Positions 33,269-42,493 of a DNA stretch of 64,000 bases are shown piece after piece. Every line of letters begins with the position of its first letter. Within the stretch, counting starts at the first letter, position 1. Source of the DNA: Rhizobium sp. (GTDB taxonomy: Bacteria; Pseudomonadota; Alphaproteobacteria; Rhizobiales; Rhizobiaceae). Made by a program: the position numbers and the translations under genes. The notes under the pieces were generated by a model, which was given only the letters and a program-made list of their open reading frames with translations, was not told the DNA's origin and did no database searches. The stretch is taken from positions 1 through 64,000 of the forward strand of contig JAHHDR010000021.1 of NCBI GenBank assembly GCA_019739215.1, given 5' to 3'.

Positions 33269-34279
33269 TCAGAAGCCTTCCAGCACGACCTTGCCGATCG
33301 TCGAGTGGCTCTCGACCTGCCGGTGCGCCCGGCGCAGGTTCTCGGCATTGATCGTCCCAAAACTCTCTGCCGCCGTCGTTCTGATCTTGCCGGCATCGAC
33401 GAGGTCGGCCACCTGGTTGAGCAGGTTGTGCTGCTCGAGCATGTCCTCGGTTCCGAACACGCCGCGGGTGAACATGAACTCCCAGTGAATCGACACAGCC
33501 TTCTGCTTGAACGGCTTGATGCTGAACTCGGCCGGATCGTCGATCAGGCCGATCCGGCCCTGCGGTGCGACGATCTCGGCCATCGCCGCCAGGTGCTCGT
33601 CGGAATGGGTGGTCGGGAAGATGTAGCCGGGCACGATGCCCAGCGCCGCCACCTGCGGCGCCAGCGGCTGCGAATGATTGATCACATGGTGGGCGCCGAG
33701 CGACTTGACCCAGTCCGCCGATTCCGGCCGGGAGGCGGTGGCGATCACGGTCAGGCGGGTCAGTTGACGGGCAAGCTGCACGGCGATCGAGCCGACACCA
33801 CCGGCGCCGCCGATGATCAGGATCGCACCGTGATCGCCGGGAACCTCGTCCTCGACCTTCAGCCGGTCGAAAATCATCTCATAGGCAGTTATGGCAGTGA
33901 GCGGCAGGGCGGCGGCTTCCCGGAAGGACAGCGAACTCGGCTTGCGGCCGACGATGCGTTCATCGACGAGGTGATATTCGGCATTGGTCCCGTCGCGATT
34001 GATCACGCCGGCATAGTAGACCTCGTCGCCGGGCCTGAACAGCGTCACCGCCTTGCCGACCGACTTGACGATGCCGGCGGCGTCCCAGCCGAGCTGGACC
34101 ATTCCGCCCGCCGCCGGCTCCCGGTTCCTGCGCACCTTGGTATCGACGGGGTTGACCGAGACCGCCTTGATCTCGACGAGCAGGTCGTGGCCTGTCGCTT
34201 CCGGCATCGGCCGCTCGACATCGATGAGGGCGGTATCGGAACTGATGTCCTGGGGCTTTTCGTAGACGACGGCGCGCAT
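33269..34279 (-). CDS. Zinc-binding alcohol dehydrogenase family/quinone oxidoreductase
   Basis: MDR fold; GAILIIGGAGGVGSIAVQLARQ Rossmann motif; PVDTKVRR. Confidence 0.88.
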   Translation of the reverse strand: MRAVVYEKPQDISSDTALIDVERPMPEATGHDLLVEIKAVSVNPVDTKVRRNREPAAGGMVQLGWDAAGIVKSVGKAVTLFRPGDEVYYAGVINRDGTNAEYHLVDERIVGRKPSSLSFREAAALPLTAITAYEMIFDRLKVEDEVPGDHGAILIIGGAGGVGSIAVQLARQLTRLTVIATASRPESADWVKSLGAHHVINHSQPLAPQVAALGIVPGYIFPTTHSDEHLAAMAEIVAPQGRIGLIDDPAEFSIKPFKQKAVSIHWEFMFTRGVFGTEDMLEQHNLLNQVADLVDAGKIRTTAAESFGTINAENLRRAHRQVESHSTIGKVVLEGF

Positions 34280-34390
34280 GCTGATCTCCCTTTGGCAACG
34301 TAGAGACGCTACATGCGCATTATGGCCGCCGAGTGCAAGAATGCAGAGTTTCGGGCACCCTGTCGCGGGGACGCCTCGACCGCAGGATCA

Positions 34391-35644
34391 TCATTCCGCC
34401 GGTGACGGAAGCGGTTGCGCAAGCCCTTCGGCCGGGCTTCGTTTCTCGAGCCAGACGGAAATTCCGAAGACGATCAGGCCGAGGAACGACAGGACCGCGC
34501 CGACATAGCCCGTCGCGGCATAGCCATAGCCCCACAGGATGACCAGTCCGCCGAGCCAGGCGCCGATCGCATTGGCGACGTTGAAGGCCGAATGCATCGA
34601 GGCTGCGGCCATGGTCTGGCCGTCGGCGGCGACATCCATCAGCCGTGTCTGCACGGCCGGGCCGGCGGCAAAGCCGCAGCCGACGAGGAAGACGGTGGCA
34701 AACAGCACCCAGGCATTGCCGGCGCCATAGCCGAAGGCCGTCATGACGACGATGTTGAGCACCAGCATGCCGCCGATCGTGCCCATCAGGAACGTGTCGG
34801 CGAGCTTGGAGCCGACGATATTGCCGACATTCATGCCGACGCCGAACACCATGAGCACGATGGACACCATCCCGGCCGAGAGCATGGTCACTTCTGTTAC
34901 CGTCGAGGCAATATAGCTGAAGATCGAGAACATGCCGCCGAAGCCGGTGGCGGCGACGGCAAGCGTCAGCCACACCTGCGGCCGCGTGAAGGCGCCGAGT
35001 TCGCGGGCGATCGAGGCGCCGTGCACGACCTCGTCCTGCGGCAGGTAGATCCAGATCAGTGTAACCGTCAAAACCGCGATCATCCCGACGGCCCAGAACA
35101 TGATTTCCCAGGACAGCGCCTGGCCGAAATAGGCCATGACCGGCGTGCCGGCCAGCGTCGCCACGGTGAGGCCGAGCATGACCTTGCCAACCGCGCGCAC
35201 ACGATAATGCAGTGGCACCATCGAGGCCGCCACCAGCGCCCCGACGCCGAAATACGCGCCATGCGGCAGGCCGGACAGGAAGCGCAGCACGGTGAACGAG
35301 GCGAAATCGGGGGCGATGGCGCTCAGGATGTTGGTCACGGCAAAGCAGCCCATCAGCAGCAGCAGCAAGGGTCGCCGCGCCATTTTCGCAGCCAGGATCG
35401 CGATCAGGGGCGCGCCGACGACCACGCCCAGCGCATAGGCCGAGATCACATAGCCCGCAACCGGCGTGGAAACGGCGAAGGTCCGCGCCAGGTCGGGCAG
35501 CAGGCCCATGATGGCGAATTCGCCGGTGCCGATTGCAAAGCCGCCGGTCGCAAGCGCGAAGAGCACCAGCGCCACCTGCAGCCGGGAATACTGTCCCGCG
35601 GGTTCGGGCTGCAGCAGGGGGTCGGTATCAGGCATTTCGGCCAT
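34391..35644 (-). CDS. MFS transporter (AraJ/Bcr-type drug efflux)
   Basis: GEFAIMGLLPDLARTFAVSTPVAGYVISAYALGVVVGAPL and 12 TM-like segments. Confidence 0.88.
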   Translation of the reverse strand: MAEMPDTDPLLQPEPAGQYSRLQVALVLFALATGGFAIGTGEFAIMGLLPDLARTFAVSTPVAGYVISAYALGVVVGAPLIAILAAKMARRPLLLLLMGCFAVTNILSAIAPDFASFTVLRFLSGLPHGAYFGVGALVAASMVPLHYRVRAVGKVMLGLTVATLAGTPVMAYFGQALSWEIMFWAVGMIAVLTVTLIWIYLPQDEVVHGASIARELGAFTRPQVWLTLAVAATGFGGMFSIFSYIASTVTEVTMLSAGMVSIVLMVFGVGMNVGNIVGSKLADTFLMGTIGGMLVLNIVVMTAFGYGAGNAWVLFATVFLVGCGFAAGPAVQTRLMDVAADGQTMAAASMHSAFNVANAIGAWLGGLVILWGYGYAATGYVGAVLSFLGLIVFGISVWLEKRSPAEGLAQPLPSPAE

Positions 35645-35865
35645 GGGAACTCGCTTGGCCGAAAGGCCGACTATTGATGATCAAGGGAAGGATGAGGACG
35701 CCGGGGGCGAACTTGTTTGGTCGTCTGATATAACAACACAGGGGCGCCTGCGTAAAGCGTTGCGCTGCGCCGCACAATCTTTCTTCCGCCCTCTGGAACT
35801 CGACCCCGATCATGCGCATTTCTATGCGGGTCCATGCATCAGAAACCGGATTTCAGGGCGAATTC

Positions 35866-36795
35866 ATGCGCTTCAAGGCCTTGTTCAATCGGGATGGCGG
35901 CACCTTCCGCACCACCGACATGGATGCCTGTGCAAAAAAGGCAGAGCAGGTATTCCGCGATGCGGGTCACGAGATCGACTGCGAGATCGTCAGCGGCAAG
36001 GATATCGTGGCCGCGCTCGAGCGCGCCGCGAAGCAGGAGGGCGTCGAAGCCCTGATCGCCGGTGGAGGGGATGGAACCATCTCGGCCGCCGCCGGCATTG
36101 CGTGGAAGACCGGATTGCCGCTCGGTGTCGTTCCGGCCGGCACGATGAACCTTTTCGCCCGTTCGCTACGGCTGCCGCTCGACATCTGGGCCTCGCTCGA
36201 CGCGCTGGCCAAGGGCCGTGTCATGGATGCCGACATTGGCACTGCCGACGGCCGGCCCTTCGTCCACCAGTTTTCTGCGGGCATGCATGCCCGCATGGTG
36301 CGGCTGCGCGATGCGATGACCTATGCCTCGCGCATGGGCAAGATTGCTGCGAATATCCGCGCCTCGGTTGGCGTAGTGCTCGATCCGCCGCAGTTCGAGG
36401 TTGATTTCGATGCCGACGGTCATGTTGAGCACCGGCGTGTCTCGGCGATCAACGTCTCCAACAACCCTTTCGGCAACAACAGCCTGATGTTCTCGGAGGA
36501 ACTGACCACCGGCCATCTCGGCTTCTACCTCACCGAGCCCCTGCGCCCCGCGGGTGCTGCGCTGCTGGCGCTCGACGTTCTGCGTGGACGCATGCGGCAG
36601 AACACGTCGGTCACCGAAATGCGGGCGCGATCGGTCGACCTGCATTTCCCGAAGCTCTATCGCAAGGCCAATTGCGTGCTGGATGGGGAACTGATGCCGC
36701 TCGGCAGAAAGGTGGAGATCCGACTTCATCCAGGCGAACTGAAGGTTATCGTTCCGCAGCAATCAGACGCCGGCGAGACGTCGTCGGCTCACTGA
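35866..36795 (+). CDS. Diacylglycerol/lipid kinase family protein
   Basis: GGGDGTISAAAGIA nucleotide-binding motif; PLGVVPAGTMNLFARSL. Confidence 0.9.
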   Translation: MRFKALFNRDGGTFRTTDMDACAKKAEQVFRDAGHEIDCEIVSGKDIVAALERAAKQEGVEALIAGGGDGTISAAAGIAWKTGLPLGVVPAGTMNLFARSLRLPLDIWASLDALAKGRVMDADIGTADGRPFVHQFSAGMHARMVRLRDAMTYASRMGKIAANIRASVGVVLDPPQFEVDFDADGHVEHRRVSAINVSNNPFGNNSLMFSEELTTGHLGFYLTEPLRPAGAALLALDVLRGRMRQNTSVTEMRARSVDLHFPKLYRKANCVLDGELMPLGRKVEIRLHPGELKVIVPQQSDAGETSSAH

Positions 36796-38291
36796 AAGGC
36801 GGTCTCGAAGAAACTCCTCAGCTTGCGCGAATGCAACTGTGCCGGCGGCATGGCCGAGAGTTTCTCGAGCGCCAGGATGCCGATCTTAAGATGCTGCAGC
36901 ACCTGCGTCCGGTAGAATGCCGTGGCCATGCCGGGCAGCTTCAGTTCACCATGCAGCGGCTTGTCCGACACGCAGAGCAGCGTGCCGTATGGCACGCGGA
37001 AGCGGAAGCCGTTGGCTGCGATCGTCGCCGATTCCATGTCCAGCGCGATGGCGCGGGCCTGTGAGAGCCTCTTGACCGGTCCGCTCTGGTCGCGCAGTTC
37101 CCAGTTGCGGTTGTCGATTGTCGCCACGGTGCCGGTTCGCATGATCCGCTTGAGCTCATAGCCGTCATAGCCGGTCACGTCCGCGACCGCGTCCTGCAAC
37201 GCCTGTTGCACTTCGGCCAGCGCCGGGATCGGCACCCAGACGGGCAGGTCGTCGTCCAGAACGTGGTCTTCGCGCATATAGGCATGGGCCAGCACATAGT
37301 CACCCAGGGTCTGGCTGTTGCGCAGTCCGGCGCAATGGCCCAGCATCAGCCAGGCATGCGGCCGGAGCACGGCGACATGGTCGGTGATGGTCTTGGCGTT
37401 TGAGGGACCGACGCCGATATTGACCAGCGTGATCCCGGCATGGCCCTTCTTCTTGATGTGGTAGGCGGGCATCTGCGGCAGCCGGGCGACGGGCACGCCC
37501 TCGGCTGGCTCGCTGGCGCCCGCCGGCGTGATGACATTGCCCGGTTCGACGAACTCGGTATAGCCATTGCCGCCGGCCGCCATCTGCTCGCGCGCCCAGA
37601 CGCAGAATTCGTCGACATAGAACTGGTAGTTCGTGAACAGCACGAAATTCTGGAAGTGCTTGGCTGCAGTCGCCGTGTAATGGCTGAGCCGCGCCAGCGA
37701 GTAGTCGATGCGCTGCGCGGTGAAGGGGGCCAGCGGCCGCGGGCCACCCGGCGGCGGCTCGTATTCGCCGTTGGCGATCTCGTCGTCGGTCGTGGTCAGG
37801 TCCGGCGTGTCGAACAGGTCGCGCAATGGCACGTCAAGCGTATTGGCCGCGCTCGCCTCGACATGGGCACCCTCGCCGAAGGCGAAGTGCAGCGGGATCG
37901 GCGTCGCCGATTCCGAGATCGTCACCGGCAGGCCGTGGTTGCGGATCAACTGGCCGATCTGGGTCTTGAGATAGTGCCGGAACAGCTTGGGCTGGGTGAT
38001 CGTGGTGGAATAGAGGCCGGGCTCGCTGAGAAAGCCATAGGGCATGCGCGAATCGATCCGATCATAGCGCAATGTCTCCATCCGGATTTCCGGATAATAG
38101 GCGCGGTAGCGACGATGCGGCGCATGGCCCTGGATGACGGCTTCGAAATTGTCACGAAGGAAGAGCGTATTGCGCTCATAGAGCGCTTCGAGCGCATCCA
38201 CCGCCGCGATCGGATCGTCGAACGCGGTCGGCTGGAAGTGATCTGGTGTGACGGTTTCGAGGAGAGACGTGGAGAGGATTCGCTTTGCCAT
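36789..38291 (-). CDS. amn: AMP nucleosidase
   Basis: 500 aa. C-terminal nucleoside phosphorylase-like domain (MLGHCAGLRNSQTLGDYVLAHAYMREDHVLDDDLP, ALDMESATIAANGFRFRVPYGTLLCVSDKPLHGE). Confidence 0.93.
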   Translation of the reverse strand: MAKRILSTSLLETVTPDHFQPTAFDDPIAAVDALEALYERNTLFLRDNFEAVIQGHAPHRRYRAYYPEIRMETLRYDRIDSRMPYGFLSEPGLYSTTITQPKLFRHYLKTQIGQLIRNHGLPVTISESATPIPLHFAFGEGAHVEASAANTLDVPLRDLFDTPDLTTTDDEIANGEYEPPPGGPRPLAPFTAQRIDYSLARLSHYTATAAKHFQNFVLFTNYQFYVDEFCVWAREQMAAGGNGYTEFVEPGNVITPAGASEPAEGVPVARLPQMPAYHIKKKGHAGITLVNIGVGPSNAKTITDHVAVLRPHAWLMLGHCAGLRNSQTLGDYVLAHAYMREDHVLDDDLPVWVPIPALAEVQQALQDAVADVTGYDGYELKRIMRTGTVATIDNRNWELRDQSGPVKRLSQARAIALDMESATIAANGFRFRVPYGTLLCVSDKPLHGELKLPGMATAFYRTQVLQHLKIGILALEKLSAMPPAQLHSRKLRSFFETAFQ

Positions 38292-38379
38292 GGGCCATTA
38301 TAATAGGCGCCGAATGACAATCAATCGGGGATGACACGCGTTCTCCGCAGATTTCTTGCCGATGTCGATCGCGCGCGCC

Positions 38380-38550
38380 TCAGAGCACGGGTCGGCAGTG
38401 GATCCCGCCAGGCTGCGGGCAGGGGGCGTTCAACCCGATGGCGCTGACCGGGTGCCGGCGTTCGCTGTGCTGTACGACCATGGCGAGGCCGGCGGCGAAG
38501 ACGCCCATGCCGAGGCAGAGAATGGTGAAGCGGCGCGCAAGAATGGTCAT
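38380..38550 (-). CDS. Small single-TM/secreted hypothetical protein
   Basis: 56-aa MTILARRFTILCLGMGVFAAGLAMVVQHSERRHPVS... Confidence 0.4.
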   Translation of the reverse strand: MTILARRFTILCLGMGVFAAGLAMVVQHSERRHPVSAIGLNAPCPQPGGIHCRPVL

Positions 38551-38785
38551 GTCGATCCCGAGGTGTTCCGTTGTTGGACACCTTCTAGCCCAGGCTGGCT
38601 GAACCGACGCTGTTCCCTCCATTCATTTCGCGTTCACAATGGTTGCCGAAACCTCAACAGCGTTCCGATCAGGCTTGAAAGAACCTGTTCGTCCCGCAGG
38701 CCCGCTGCTAGGGTGTGACCGAATGCGGCATGGTTGCCGCCCCACGGCGGCCCTATGATCTCCGGGCGGTGGATGGAATGGGATC

Positions 38786-39253
38786 ATGGAAGACCTGGCG
38801 GCACGGCGGGCAAGGATCGTCGAACAGAGACGGCGCGAAACCGGAATTGACGAGGCGATGATCGACCGTCTCGTTCGCGCCTTCTATGGCAAGGTGCGCC
38901 AGGACCCGATACTCGGACCGATCTTCGAGGCCCGCGTCAAGGACTGGGAGCATCACTTCCAGATTCTCGGCGCCTTCTGGTCGTCCGTCACGTTGGGAAC
39001 CGGCGCCTATTCCGGCACCCCGATGCAGAAACATGCCGGCCTGCCCGTGGATGGCAGGCATTTCGACCGCTGGCTGCTGTTGTTCGGCGAGACGGCGATC
39101 GCGGTCTGCCCGCCGGACGCAGCACGGCTCTTTCTGGAGCGCGCGATCCGCATAGCCGAGAGCCTGGAACTGGCCATAGCCGGCAATCTTGGCGTGATGC
39201 TTGGCAAGGGCGAGCGGCTCGATCGGCCCGACCTTCATCCCAAGTCGGCCTGA
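38786..39253 (+). CDS. Group III truncated hemoglobin
   Basis: LVRAFYGKVRQDPILGPIF...DWEHHFQILGAFWSSVTLGTGAYSGTPMQKHAGLPVDGRHFDRWLLLF. Confidence 0.9.
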   Translation: MEDLAARRARIVEQRRRETGIDEAMIDRLVRAFYGKVRQDPILGPIFEARVKDWEHHFQILGAFWSSVTLGTGAYSGTPMQKHAGLPVDGRHFDRWLLLFGETAIAVCPPDAARLFLERAIRIAESLELAIAGNLGVMLGKGERLDRPDLHPKSA

Positions 39254-39576
39254 CCCTCACGCGTCTGTCTGTCCTCCATCGTTTGCTGGCGATCGGAGCG
39301 GACTTTCAAGCCGCGCCGCGACTACCCGTCGGCGCATCGGATGCTCCGACCCTTTTTCTTGGTGAACAAAGCGTTGACGCCGAAGGCTGAAACTTTCGTA
39401 AATTTTTCCCGGGACTCCCTGGGAGTCAGCCGCTCCGATACTTAACGAAAATCCAATTTTACCAAGCGTTTGTACTTTGTTTGTCTCAAATTAATCATGC
39501 ATTTTAGTCGTTTTTTGAAGGCCCGGCGGCATAGTGGGGCCACAAGACGAGCGGGGACGGAAAACACCGCCATCAA

Positions 39577-39623
39577 CCGGGGAAGGCCGAAAAACACCGC
39601 GAAAGACGGACGGCCTTCCCCGG
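39577..39623 (+). promoter_or_regulatory. Strong hairpin in the leader of the mini-Sel1 gene
   Basis: Perfect 13-bp inverted repeat ccggggaaggccg (39577-39589) / cggccttccccgg (39611-39623) with a 21-nt loop. Confidence 0.7.
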
Positions 39624-39687
39624 AGCCTCCAAGGCAAAACAGGGTGAAATCGAGAAGCGAAAACGCTCAAACAACGGGACGATTGAA

Positions 39688-39951
39688 ATGGCACGCTTTG
39701 ACATGAATTCTATGGAAGCCGTCATGGGTGGCGAGACCCGCGCGGACACGTTCTGCAACATGGGCTTGATGTATGCGACCGGCCGCGGTTGCGAGATCGA
39801 CCTCGTCGCCGCCCACAAGTGGCTCAACATTGCCGCCATCAAGGGCTCCGATCGCGCCGTCGCCCTGCGTGCCGAACTGGCCCGGTCGATGTCGAAGGGC
39901 GAACTGGCCGCAGCCCTGCGCGCCGCCCGCGAATGGATGACGATGCACTGA
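39688..39951 (+). CDS. Small Sel1-repeat protein
   Basis: 87 aa; TFCNMGLMYATGRGCEIDLVAAHKWLNIAAIKGSDRA matches a Sel1 unit. Confidence 0.85.
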   Translation: MARFDMNSMEAVMGGETRADTFCNMGLMYATGRGCEIDLVAAHKWLNIAAIKGSDRAVALRAELARSMSKGELAAALRAAREWMTMH

Positions 39952-39970
39952 TGAAGACGTTGGCAGGGAC

Positions 39971-40047
39971 TAGTCGGTAGGATCGCCTCGGCGCTTGACC
40001 TCCAGCAACGCGGCCAGGGCGTTCTACCGACTACCGACTACCGACTA
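39971..40047. repeat. Inverted repeat plus triplicated 7-mer between convergent genes
   Basis: tagtcggtag at 39971-39980; (ctaccga)x3 + cta at 40024-40047. ctaccgacta is the exact reverse complement of tagtcggtag. Confidence 0.75.
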
Positions 40048-41163
40048 TGAACTGCCCACGCGCTTCAGGACCTTGGGCAGCGCGTCCTCGAAGAGTTTCA
40101 TATCCCTCTCCGTCCCGACGCTGACCCTGATGCAGCGGTTCAGCGGCGCCACCCCCGGCATGCGGATGAACACGCCGTGCTCCATCAGGCCATCGACGAT
40201 GGCCCGCGAACGGGCACCGTCACTGCCACAGTCGATGGTGACGAAATTCGTTGCGGAAGGCAGCGGCTCGAGCCCGTTGGCGCGCGCGATGCCGGCGATC
40301 CTGTCACGCGCCGCACTGATCTTCCCCACCACCTCGGCCAGATAGGCCTGGTCCGCCATCGCGGCGATCGCGGCGGCGACGCCGATCCTGTTGAGGCCGA
40401 AATGATTGCGGATCTTGTCGAATGCGAAGGCGGTATCCTCGGCCGTGATGACGTAGCCGATGCGGGAGCCGGCCAGGCCAAAGGCCTTGGAAAATGTCCG
40501 CGTGCGGATCACGTTGGGCCGGTCAAGCAGCGCATCCGTCGCCGGCAGCGTGCCTGCGGGCGCCGTTTCGCCATAGGCCTCGTCGAGAATGAGCATCGTG
40601 GTCTCAGGCACCTCGCGTGCGAATTCGAGCACACGCTCGGCACTGTGCCAGCTTCCCATCGGGTTGTCGGGGTTGGCGAAATAGAGCAGCGGCGCATCGT
40701 TGCGCCGGGCCGCGTCGAGCAGCCCGTCCATATCCTCATGGTCGCCCTTGAAGGGCACCGTCACCAGGCGGCCGCCATAGCCGGTGACGTGGTAGTTGAA
40801 TGTCGGATACCCGCCGAGCGACGTCACGACCGGCATGCCCGGATCGATGATGAGACGCACGATCTGTCCGAGGATGCCGTCGATGCCTTCGCCGACATTG
40901 ACGTGCCGCGCGTCGATGCCGTGGTGGGCGGCAATGGCGTGCCGCAGGTCGAAGTTTTCGGGATCGGTATATTTCCAGGTTTCGGTCGCTGCCTGCCGCA
41001 TCGCCTCGATGACCGACGGAGCGGGACCGAATCCGCTCTCGTTGGCGCCGATGCGGGCCTTGACCGTGAGGTGCCTGTTGCGCTCGATCGCCTCCGGGCC
41101 GACAAACGGCACCGTCGCCGGCAGCGCGCTGGCAATGCGCGTGAAACGCTGAAAATTCGGCAT
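40045..41163 (-). CDS. Pyridoxal phosphate-dependent aminotransferase (HisC-like)
   Basis: ANESGFGPAPSVIEAM, FANPDNPMGS, LDEAYGE, RTFSKAFGLAGSRIGYV. Confidence 0.9.
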   Translation of the reverse strand: MPNFQRFTRIASALPATVPFVGPEAIERNRHLTVKARIGANESGFGPAPSVIEAMRQAATETWKYTDPENFDLRHAIAAHHGIDARHVNVGEGIDGILGQIVRLIIDPGMPVVTSLGGYPTFNYHVTGYGGRLVTVPFKGDHEDMDGLLDAARRNDAPLLYFANPDNPMGSWHSAERVLEFAREVPETTMLILDEAYGETAPAGTLPATDALLDRPNVIRTRTFSKAFGLAGSRIGYVITAEDTAFAFDKIRNHFGLNRIGVAAAIAAMADQAYLAEVVGKISAARDRIAGIARANGLEPLPSATNFVTIDCGSDGARSRAIVDGLMEHGVFIRMPGVAPLNRCIRVSVGTERDMKLFEDALPKVLKRVGSS

Positions 41164-41238
41164 CTGGAAAAACCCTGAATCACTCCCTCGCGGGACAATA
41201 GGGCATTCGCCTGATGCTGCAAGCCTCCGGGAGGGTGC

Positions 41239-41598
41239 TCAGAGCGCCTGGGTGAAGAAGTCGCCGCGCACGATCACATGCAGCAGGTCGTCTTCGATCT
41301 CCTTGATGAACTTGACTCCGATGCGGCTGCCGTTGCGATAGATCTCCGCGCAGCCGATCTTGTTGGCGGTGCCCATGATGTTGAGATAGTAATGGTCGGG
41401 CAGTCCTATCGTGGTGACCAGGTTGATCGTGGCCCCGACGCGGGAAATGTCAATGAGATGACAGCTGCGGATGGAGACGCCGGCAAGCGCGGGATTGACC
41501 GAAAGCACCCGTGCAGGACGACTGACGACGAAACGCTCTGCCTTCCTTCCGTGCATACCGTTGTCGGTGTGTAGGTTGGAAACGGCTTGTCCGGCCAT
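41239..41598 (-). CDS. PilZ domain protein
   Basis: RKAERFVVSRPARV ... LIDISRVGATINL ... RIGVKFI matches RxxxR/DxSxxG. Confidence 0.7.
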   Translation of the reverse strand: MAGQAVSNLHTDNGMHGRKAERFVVSRPARVLSVNPALAGVSIRSCHLIDISRVGATINLVTTIGLPDHYYLNIMGTANKIGCAEIYRNGSRIGVKFIKEIEDDLLHVIVRGDFFTQAL

Positions 41599-41806
41599 TG
41601 GCGGCTCCTCAGTGTTGAGGCATCAGCCTGACACAGGGCAATTTCATAGCACTGAACGGAAATCCTAAATTCTTAGCGGTTCCCGACATTGATGCCGGCC
41701 CTGGATGTCGGTTGCAAGATTTCGGCACAGCATGCGCAGCGGGTCTCGATCGAAAGCGGACCAGGGTCGTGGTCGGTCGGTCGGAACCTGCAGGCGGATG
41801 GTCAGC

Positions 41807-42205
41807 TCAGAGCGGCTCGATTTCGAGCGAGGCCGTGCCGACGATGCTGTGGAGAAAACCTGCATCGAGGAACATGTTGAACTTGGCGAGCAGGTGATCG
41901 CCCTCGCGGCTGACTTCCGTCGCGCCGATTTCCTCGCTGGAGCCGAGGATGACGAGGAAGAAATTGCGCGGCAGCTCGATGCGCGGATTGACGTTGAGCA
42001 TCGCCGCCGCACAGGAGACCCGCTCGATCAGGCAATGATATTGCGTGGCGATCGACAGGTGGTGACCCACCGGGATGATCAGTCCGGGCCTGTCGATCCG
42101 GTGAAGCCGAAAGCTGCGCTTGGGATTCTGGAGCTGAAGCCGCTCGTGGAAGTCCTTGAAGATGTGCAGGGCCATGGCGCCGTCCAGGCTCGTTGATGTC
42201 GACAC
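41807..42205 (-). CDS. Hypothetical protein, possibly a degenerate PilZ-like domain
   Basis: ORF with similar length and context to the neighbouring PilZ gene; weak motif only. Confidence 0.5.
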   Translation of the reverse strand: MSTSTSLDGAMALHIFKDFHERLQLQNPKRSFRLHRIDRPGLIIPVGHHLSIATQYHCLIERVSCAAAMLNVNPRIELPRNFFLVILGSSEEIGATEVSREGDHLLAKFNMFLDAGFLHSIVGTASLEIEPL

Positions 42206-42493
42206 ACCCTAGCAGGCGAAAGTTAAGGAGCTGATTACTGCCAGATACCAAGGCCTTGCGGCGGATTCGGCCGGGCAGGGACCGCGTATCCCCTGCATGC
42301 GTGATTGACAGTCCCGGCAGGAACGATTAGCGCTCGCCACGGTTGAGGGGCCTGCCGCTCGCGAGCGATGCTCATGGTGAAGCCCTCCGGATCGAAGTCC
42401 CTGAAGTCACCCGCGAACTGACGGCAATGCGAGCGCCCGACAAGCTACGTCTGACAGCGTATCATCGTCGGGTACGGGATTGACGAGGTTTCC

